64,000 nt of DNA, from assembly GCF_036924745.1 (NCBI RefSeq), contig NZ_JAZHSD010000001.1, positions 5,580,001 through 5,644,000 of the forward strand. Direction: 5' to 3'. The notes beneath the pieces were generated by a model. That model made no database searches. It worked only from the letters and a program-made list of their open reading frames with translations, and had not been told where the DNA came from. The DNA comes from Bradyrhizobium sp. AZCC 1693. GTDB taxonomy: Bacteria; Pseudomonadota; Alphaproteobacteria; Rhizobiales; Xanthobacteraceae. The position numbers and the translations under genes are program-made. Positions 58,745-64,000 of the stretch are shown here, one piece after another; position 1 is the stretch's first letter, and the number at the start of each line of letters is the position of its first letter.

Positions 58745-61700
58745 TGATCGAGAAAATCCTCGACCTTTCGGTCCGTCACCGCTGGTTCATCGTGCTGCTG
58801 ACCGGCGTCGCCTGCGCTCTTGGCGTCTGGTCGCTCAACAAGCTGCCGATCGATGCCGTGCCTGACGTCACCAACAACCAGGTGCAGATCAATGCCATCG
58901 CACCGGCGTTGACGCCGGTCGAGATGGAAAAGCAGATCACGTTCCAGATCGAAAATATCCTGGCCGGCACGCCGACCCTCGAATACACGCGCTCATTTTC
59001 CCGCAACGGCTTTGCCCAGGTGACGGCGGTCTTCCGTGACAAGACCAGCATTTACTTCGCCCGGCAGCAGGTAAATGAGCGCCTGCAGGAGATCCGGCAA
59101 TCGCTTCCGCCCGAAGCCGAGGTCAGGCTCGGTCCGATCTCGACGGGCCTCGGCGAAGTGTATTGGTGGGCGGTCGAATACCGGAAGCCGGGAAAAGACA
59201 CGCCGATTTCCGATGGCAAGCCGGGTTGGCAGAGCGACGGCAGCTATCTCACGCCGGAAGGCCGGTATCTGCGCAACGATTTCGAACGCGCGGTCTATCT
59301 GCGCACGGTCCAGGACTGGATCATCCGCCCGCAGATGCGGATGGTGCCGGGTATCGCCGGCGCCGATGCGATCGGCGGCTATGTCAAGCAATACCAGATC
59401 GCGCCGGATCCGGCCAAGTCGATCGCCTATGGCATCTCGTTCACCGACATCGTCAAGGCCGTTCAGGCTAACAATGCCAGCCGCGGCGCGAACTATGTCG
59501 AGCGCAACGGCGAGAATTACGTCGTGCGGGCCGCCGGACGCATCGAGGATATCTCCGAGATCGGCGAGATCGTCGTCGCCACCCGTGGCGACACGCCGCT
59601 GCGGGTGAAGGACCTGGCCGAGGTGTCGATCGGGCATGAACTTCGGACCGGCAGCGCCAGCCTCGACGGGCACGAGACCGTGCTCGGTACCGCGCTGATG
59701 CTGATCGGCGGCAACAGCCGGACGGTGTCCGCCGCCGCGGCTGCAAAGATCGAAGCGATCAGCAAGGCGCTGCCGCCCGGCATCGTCGCAAAGACCGTGC
59801 TGAACCGGACGCAACTGGTCGACGCCACCATCCACACGGTCGCCACGAACCTGTCGGAGGGCGCGCTCCTCGTCGTCGTCATCCTGTTCGCCCTGCTCGG
59901 CAATTTTCGCGCGGCATTGATCACGGCGCTGGTGATTCCGGCCGCGATGCTGTTGACGGTCACCGGCATGCTGCAGGCCAGGGTCAGTGCGAACCTGATG
60001 AGTCTCGGCGCGATCGACTTCGGCCTGATTGTCGACGGCGCGGTCATCATCACTGAAAACTGTCTCCGGCACCTCGCCAACCGGCAGCACCAGCTCGGAC
60101 GCCAGCTCGATCTTCCGGAGCGGCTGGAGACGGTGCGGCTCGCCGCCAAGGAGATGGTTGCGCCGTCGGTCTACGGGCAGGCGGTGATCATGCTGGTCTA
60201 CATCCCGCTGCTGACGTTTTCCGGCGTCGAAGGCAAGATGTTCGAGCCGATGGCGCTGACCGTCATCATCGCCTTGCTCTCGGCGTTCGTGCTGTCACTG
60301 ACATTCGTTCCGGCAATGATCGCGATCGCCGTCACCGGGCGGGTGCAGGAAAAGCCGAACCGGCTGGTTCGCGGCCTGGCGGATCTCTACCGGTCGGCGC
60401 TCACGCGGTCATTGAAGGTGCCGGGCCTTGTGCTGGGCGTCGGCGCGGCGGCCTTTGCGCTGAGCGTCATGGTCTTTCTGTCGCTCGGACAGGAGTTCAA
60501 TCCGACGCTCGATGAAAAGAACCTCGTGATCGAGGCGCGGCGGATTCCCAGCACGTCGCTGGCGCAATCGCAGGCCATGCAACTCGATCTCGAACAGGCA
60601 GTTTCGAAGTTTCGCGAAGTGGCATTCACGTTCTCTCGCGTCGGCACGCCCGACATCGCTGCCGATCCGATGCCTCCGAACGCGGCGGATACCTACGTCA
60701 TCCTGAAGCCGCAGGAGGACTGGCCCGATCCGTCGACGACAAAGGCCGAGCTGATCGAACGTATGGAATCCGAACTGCAGAAACTGGTGGGCACCAGTTT
60801 CAGCTTCTCCCAGCCGATCCAGATGCGATTCAACGAGCTGATCGCCGGTGTTCGCGAGGATATCGCGGTCAAGATATTCGGCGACGAATTCGGGCCGATG
60901 CTGAAATCCGCCAACGAAGTGGCCGGCGTGTTGCGTGGCATTCACGGCGCCCAGGACATCAGGGTCGAGCAGGTGACCGGGTTGCCGTTCGTCGAAATCG
61001 GCATCGACAAGAAGGAGATATCGCGGCGGGGCTTGAGCATTGCCGCCGTTCAGGACGTGATCGGTACCGCGATCGGCGGGCGGGAGGCCGGGCTGGTGTT
61101 CGAAGGCGACCGCCGTTTCCAGATCGTGGTCCGTCTGCCGGATGCGCTGCGCGCCAATGCCGACGTGATTTCAGGCCTTCCAGTGCCGCTGCCGGGCGAG
61201 GGCGGAGCGCCGTCGCGCATGACGATTCCCTTGCGCGACGTGGCGTCGCTGACGTTCACGGAGGGGCCCAACCAGGTCAGCCGCGACAACGGAAAGCGCC
61301 GCGTCGTGGTGACGGCGAACGTGCGCGGCCGGGACATCGGCTCGGTGGTGCGCGAAGCCCAGGAGAAGATTTCGAAGGAAGTGAAGCTTCCACCCGGATA
61401 CTGGATCACCTGGGGAGGACAGTTCGAGAACCTCACCTCGGCGCGGGAGCGCCTGATCATCGTGGTGCCTGCCTGCTTTGCGATGATATTTCTGATCCTG
61501 TTCGCGGCACTGGGCTCCGCGCGCGACGCGCTGCTGGTTTTCAGCGCGGTGCCGCTGGCGCTATCGGGAGGCATCGTGGCGCTCTGGCTGCGCGGCATGC
61601 CGTTCTCGGTCTCGGCCGCGGTCGGCTTCATCGCGCTGTCCGGCGTCGCCGTGCTCAACGGACTGGTGATGCTGACCTTCATCAAGCAGCTCATCGAGCG

Positions 61701-62043
61701 CGGCCAGCCTCGGCGGGAGGCGATTATCGACGGCGCGGTCACGAGGTTGCGACCGGTTGCCATGACGGCGCTGGTGGCGTCCGTCGGCTTCATCCCGATG
61801 GCGCTGGCCACCGGCACGGGAGCGGAAGTTCAGAAGCCGCTGGCGACCGTCGTGATCGGCGGGCTGATTACGGCGACCTTCCTGACGCTATTCGTGCTGC
61901 CGGCGCTCTATCGGCTGGTCGGCGCGGAAGGGAAAAGTGCGGGACCGGGAAAACCCGCCGATTCAGAGATGGATGCCGAACCTGGCGAGCACCCAGGCGG
62001 TGATGAAGTAGAGGATCACCGTTACCGCGCAGCTCGCCGCTAG
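58741..62043 (+). CDS. czcA: CzcA-like heavy-metal RND efflux permease
   Basis: 1100 residues of the HME-RND class. It starts with the typical LDLSVRHRWFIVLL and KLPIDAVPDVTNNQVQINA segment. The proton-relay signature of the divalent-cation subgroup, GAIDFGLIVDGAVIITEN, is in TM4, and GSARDALLVFSAVPLALSGG and GVAVLNGLVMLTFI are in the second half. This points to Co, Zn, Cd or Ni rather than Cu/Ag export, but metal choice cannot be settled by eye. The C-terminal ~40 residues are hydrophilic, and their last 81 bp overlap the opposite-strand DUF3147 gene. Confidence 0.92.
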   Translation: MMIEKILDLSVRHRWFIVLLTGVACALGVWSLNKLPIDAVPDVTNNQVQINAIAPALTPVEMEKQITFQIENILAGTPTLEYTRSFSRNGFAQVTAVFRDKTSIYFARQQVNERLQEIRQSLPPEAEVRLGPISTGLGEVYWWAVEYRKPGKDTPISDGKPGWQSDGSYLTPEGRYLRNDFERAVYLRTVQDWIIRPQMRMVPGIAGADAIGGYVKQYQIAPDPAKSIAYGISFTDIVKAVQANNASRGANYVERNGENYVVRAAGRIEDISEIGEIVVATRGDTPLRVKDLAEVSIGHELRTGSASLDGHETVLGTALMLIGGNSRTVSAAAAAKIEAISKALPPGIVAKTVLNRTQLVDATIHTVATNLSEGALLVVVILFALLGNFRAALITALVIPAAMLLTVTGMLQARVSANLMSLGAIDFGLIVDGAVIITENCLRHLANRQHQLGRQLDLPERLETVRLAAKEMVAPSVYGQAVIMLVYIPLLTFSGVEGKMFEPMALTVIIALLSAFVLSLTFVPAMIAIAVTGRVQEKPNRLVRGLADLYRSALTRSLKVPGLVLGVGAAAFALSVMVFLSLGQEFNPTLDEKNLVIEARRIPSTSLAQSQAMQLDLEQAVSKFREVAFTFSRVGTPDIAADPMPPNAADTYVILKPQEDWPDPSTTKAELIERMESELQKLVGTSFSFSQPIQMRFNELIAGVREDIAVKIFGDEFGPMLKSANEVAGVLRGIHGAQDIRVEQVTGLPFVEIGIDKKEISRRGLSIAAVQDVIGTAIGGREAGLVFEGDRRFQIVVRLPDALRANADVISGLPVPLPGEGGAPSRMTIPLRDVASLTFTEGPNQVSRDNGKRRVVVTANVRGRDIGSVVREAQEKISKEVKLPPGYWITWGGQFENLTSARERLIIVVPACFAMIFLILFAALGSARDALLVFSAVPLALSGGIVALWLRGMPFSVSAAVGFIALSGVAVLNGLVMLTFIKQLIERGQPRREAIIDGAVTRLRPVAMTALVASVGFIPMALATGTGAEVQKPLATVVIGGLITATFLTLFVLPALYRLVGAEGKSAGPGKPADSEMDAEPGEHPGGDEVEDHRYRAARR

Positions 62044-62313
62044 GCTGGGCCAGAAGCCGGCGCCTGCCCTGAGCATCGCCGGCAGCATCAGGAACAGCGG
62101 CAGCGACGGCAGCACGTACCAGAACGTCGATTCCGAGACGCCGGCAATGCGCTCCGCATCGCCGGTGTCACGCCAAAGCCAGAGGAAGCTCAACAGCGAA
62201 AGCAGCGGCAGCGATACGACGAGCGCGCCGAACGCCGGACTGCGCTTGGCGATTTCCGACACCGCCGCGATGATGATGCCGGACAACGCGCATTTGATCA
62301 CAAAGTACAGCAT
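61963..62313 (-). CDS. DUF3147 family small membrane protein
   Basis: 116 residues with four hydrophobic helices: FVIKCALSGIIIAAVSEIA, ALVVSLPLLSLLSFLWLW, FWYVLPSLPLFLMLPAML and LAASCAVTVILYFITAWVLA. KRSPAFGALVVSLPL is characteristic of DUF3147. Function unknown, but the family is often found near metal transporters. Its C-terminal 27 codons lie antisense to the end of the CzcA-like gene. Confidence 0.82.
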   Translation of the reverse strand: MLYFVIKCALSGIIIAAVSEIAKRSPAFGALVVSLPLLSLLSFLWLWRDTGDAERIAGVSESTFWYVLPSLPLFLMLPAMLRAGAGFWPSLAASCAVTVILYFITAWVLARFGIHL

Positions 62314-62415
62314 GAGGCGCCTCGATCAGGCACCGGAGCCCCGTTCCGATTGGATCGGAACAGGGCTCTGGATTCTTGAGCGACGAGTCCCCGTGCCTGG
62401 CAGGGACGACGTAAA

Positions 62416-64000
62416 CTAGAACTCTCCGTGCAGCCTTCCGGAGAAGACATGGACTGGGCCACGGTCGGCGTTATAGGCGGGGTTGGTGATCAACTGGTAG
62501 TCCGCCGTGAGCGTCAACTGCCTGCTGAGCGCGTAGGCGTAATAGGCCTCCAGGATGCGCTCCTTGCGATAGTTGAGCTGGCCGTCGCCGATCAGGACGC
62601 CGAGCCCGCCGGCCGCGATGAAGTCGCGATGGTCGCGTGACAGCGCGTTGATCGCGCCGCCGATGCCGATCACGTCGTCGGGCCGGCCCCATCTGACGCC
62701 CTTGATCGAGGTCCCCAAGGAGAGCGAAGCGTCGATGTCGGTGAAGGCCATGATCTCGGTCTTGCCGTTGTTCCAGCTCCAGCGGCCGAACAATCCAATG
62801 TCGTCGGTCAGGGTCTGCTCGACGCTGACGACGTAGCCGTATTTGATGCGGCCGGTGCGGGTCTGCGCGATATCCAGATTGAGCGCTGGATTGTTCAGCG
62901 TCTCGCGGTAGCTTCCGGCATAGGCACTGTTGACCCAGCCGATGGTGCGCAGTTTTCCGGGCAGCGAGAACAGCGAATAGCGCAGTTCCAGTTCGCCTAC
63001 GTAGCTGCCGCGCTGGCCTATGTTGGTGTCGAAGGCGTTGGAATTCGACACCGCCTGCATCAGGAAATAACCGCCGCGCAGCGCCCATTGCTTCTGGTTG
63101 AGCTCGGCGGTGACGCCGTAGGACAATCCGACCTTGTCGGCCGAATAGTCGAACGCGCCGGGCGCCCACATCGACCAGTTCATGAAATCCTTGCGGGTGT
63201 CCTTGGCGTAGGAGTTGCCGTCGAACACGTCGGGCACGGCGAACTTGCCGGCCTGAAGCGTCAGCCGGTTGACGTCGACCTTGCCGCCGAGCTGGCTTGG
63301 GCCGCTGGCCAGCTCTTCCTGCTCGCCGCCAAAGCCGAAGGTCTGGCGCAGAAACAAGCGCGACGTGTTGTAATGCGGGTAGGGGAAGTTGGATTTCTGC
63401 GCTTCGCCGTTGGGAAAGCCCGCTGCGCCGACCGTGTCGTTCAGGCCGAAGCCCTGCAGCAGTTCGGGATTGTAATAGACCTCGCCGCCTTCCCAGAGCC
63501 GGGCGTTCAGATAGAGGCTGTTGCTCCAGGTCGCCTGCGCCTGCCGTGCCGGCGTGAGGCTGTTGGTGCCGGTATAGGGGGCACGGAATCCCGGATAGCC
63601 CTGCGGCAGATACGTGGTCTGGCCATGGATTTCCCAGCGGTCGGATTCCGGATCGGTCAAATCGCTCTTCGGCGTCCGGCTGTTCGATCCCGGCCAGTCC
63701 ACCTTGCGGTTGAGGCCGATGCGAACCTGCTGGAAGTCGAGTGTCGAACTATGTTCCGCGCCCAAGGGAAAGCGAACGTTGGCGCGATCGAACTGGCTGT
63801 AGAGATATTCGAGCTTGACGCTCCAGTGCGGCGCGAAGGCGTATTCCACGCCGGCGCCCGCCGCCCAGCCGGGACGGACGTTGATGTGCTTTTGGTCGGG
63901 ACCGGCGTCGGGCGTGTTGATGAAGCGCTCGCCTGCCCAGGCGAAACCGCCGGTGGCGTAAAACAGCCAGTGCCCGCTGGCATAGCCGACGCGGCCGCGC
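62416..64000 (-). CDS. OprB-type carbohydrate porin with N-terminal Omp-like barrel segment, truncated by window edge
   Basis: The frame is open to 64000, giving at least 527 residues; the start lies beyond. The N-terminal part, with FYATGGFAWAGERF, VEYAFAPHWSVKLEYLY and DFQQVRIGLNRKVDW, is the C-terminal strands of an Omp31/OmpA-like outer-membrane beta barrel. After a linker (around PKSDLTDPESD) it becomes an OprB porin: YLNARLWEGGEVYYNPELLQGFGL, GKFAVPDVFDGNSYAKD, DFMNWSMWAPGAFDY, LSRDHRDFIAAGGLGV and the ILEAYYAYAL ending with a terminal Phe. It would form an outer-membrane sugar channel. A domain fusion or a duplicate barrel is likely. Confidence 0.82.
   Translation of the reverse strand, partial: RGRVGYASGHWLFYATGGFAWAGERFINTPDAGPDQKHINVRPGWAAGAGVEYAFAPHWSVKLEYLYSQFDRANVRFPLGAEHSSTLDFQQVRIGLNRKVDWPGSNSRTPKSDLTDPESDRWEIHGQTTYLPQGYPGFRAPYTGTNSLTPARQAQATWSNSLYLNARLWEGGEVYYNPELLQGFGLNDTVGAAGFPNGEAQKSNFPYPHYNTSRLFLRQTFGFGGEQEELASGPSQLGGKVDVNRLTLQAGKFAVPDVFDGNSYAKDTRKDFMNWSMWAPGAFDYSADKVGLSYGVTAELNQKQWALRGGYFLMQAVSNSNAFDTNIGQRGSYVGELELRYSLFSLPGKLRTIGWVNSAYAGSYRETLNNPALNLDIAQTRTGRIKYGYVVSVEQTLTDDIGLFGRWSWNNGKTEIMAFTDIDASLSLGTSIKGVRWGRPDDVIGIGGAINALSRDHRDFIAAGGLGVLIGDGQLNYRKERILEAYYAYALSRQLTLTADYQLITNPAYNADRGPVHVFSGRLHGEF

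Overview
The window is high-GC DNA (roughly 60-65 % by eye) with the gene content, start-site style and interspersed palindromic repeats of an alphaproteobacterium of the Bradyrhizobium/Rhodopseudomonas group. That placement is inferred from protein style and repeats; there is no rRNA or other marker gene. Most genes are metabolic or transport genes. No phage genes, intact insertion sequences or CRISPR arrays were seen.

Region 1 (1-15.6 kb) is a purine/ureide-type nitrogen catabolism locus. It holds the 3' part of an AllH-like gene, a terminator, a 62-residue module, AllG-like and AllF/FdrA-like subunits of the oxamate (oxalurate) carbamoyltransferase type, and a carbamate kinase. A second, divergent AllF/AllG pair follows. 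Next come a BMP-type binding protein, a double ATPase and two permeases (nucleoside/BMP ABC importer), and a RutB-like cysteine amidohydrolase. A small winged-helix protein and a Crp/Fnr regulator follow. The likely logic is import of a ureide or nucleobase derivative, carbamoyl transfer to phosphate, and ATP recovery by carbamate kinase. The region ends at a 3' fragment of tRNA-Arg (anticodon CCT), probably an old integration boundary, followed by a decayed pfkB.

Region 2 (16-30 kb) holds mostly independent genes: an HSL-type esterase, a membrane-anchored di-haem cytochrome c enzyme, a small alpha/beta hydrolase, a hydantoin racemase-like protein, an SDR, an isolated bioB, a ketopantoate reductase-like protein, and a Gly/His-rich exported protein with two LTxxQ-like repeats. 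It continues with an enoyl-CoA hydratase, an antitoxin-like gene with a 13-codon toxin remnant, an aspartate dehydrogenase-like gene, a LysR regulator and an FAD oxidoreductase.

Region 3 (30-39.7 kb) is an aromatic acid locus. It has a TauABC/SsuABC-type importer, gentisate 1,2-dioxygenase, a zeta-GST maleylpyruvate isomerase, a MarR regulator, a 3-hydroxybenzoate 6-hydroxylase-like enzyme, and an opposite-strand pair of an aryl-CoA ligase and a salicyloyl-CoA 5-hydroxylase-like monooxygenase. Together these would funnel hydroxybenzoates to gentisate by a free-acid and a CoA-thioester branch. The same 14-base site with a perfect 8-bp palindrome lies before both minus-strand units and is the best candidate MarR operator.

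Region 4 (39.8-54.7 kb) holds small envelope proteins, a protein with three Cys-rich GLG1-like repeats, an RND multidrug pump with adaptor, a Tat-exported amidohydrolase, an NADP-dependent oxidoreductase, a dicarboxylate symporter with a solute-binding protein, an ATP-grasp/Mur-ligase pair of unknown substrate, and a ferredoxin-NADP reductase.

Region 5 (54.9-64 kb) holds a patatin remnant, a membrane-anchored FMN glutamate synthase-like protein, a heavy-metal RND locus (small exported protein, CzcB-like, CzcA-like) without an outer-membrane czcC, a DUF3147 membrane protein and a partial OprB-type porin. Five copies of a ~120-bp composite palindromic repeat and two of a second repeat lie between genes from 20.5 kb rightward; none was seen left of the tRNA fragment.
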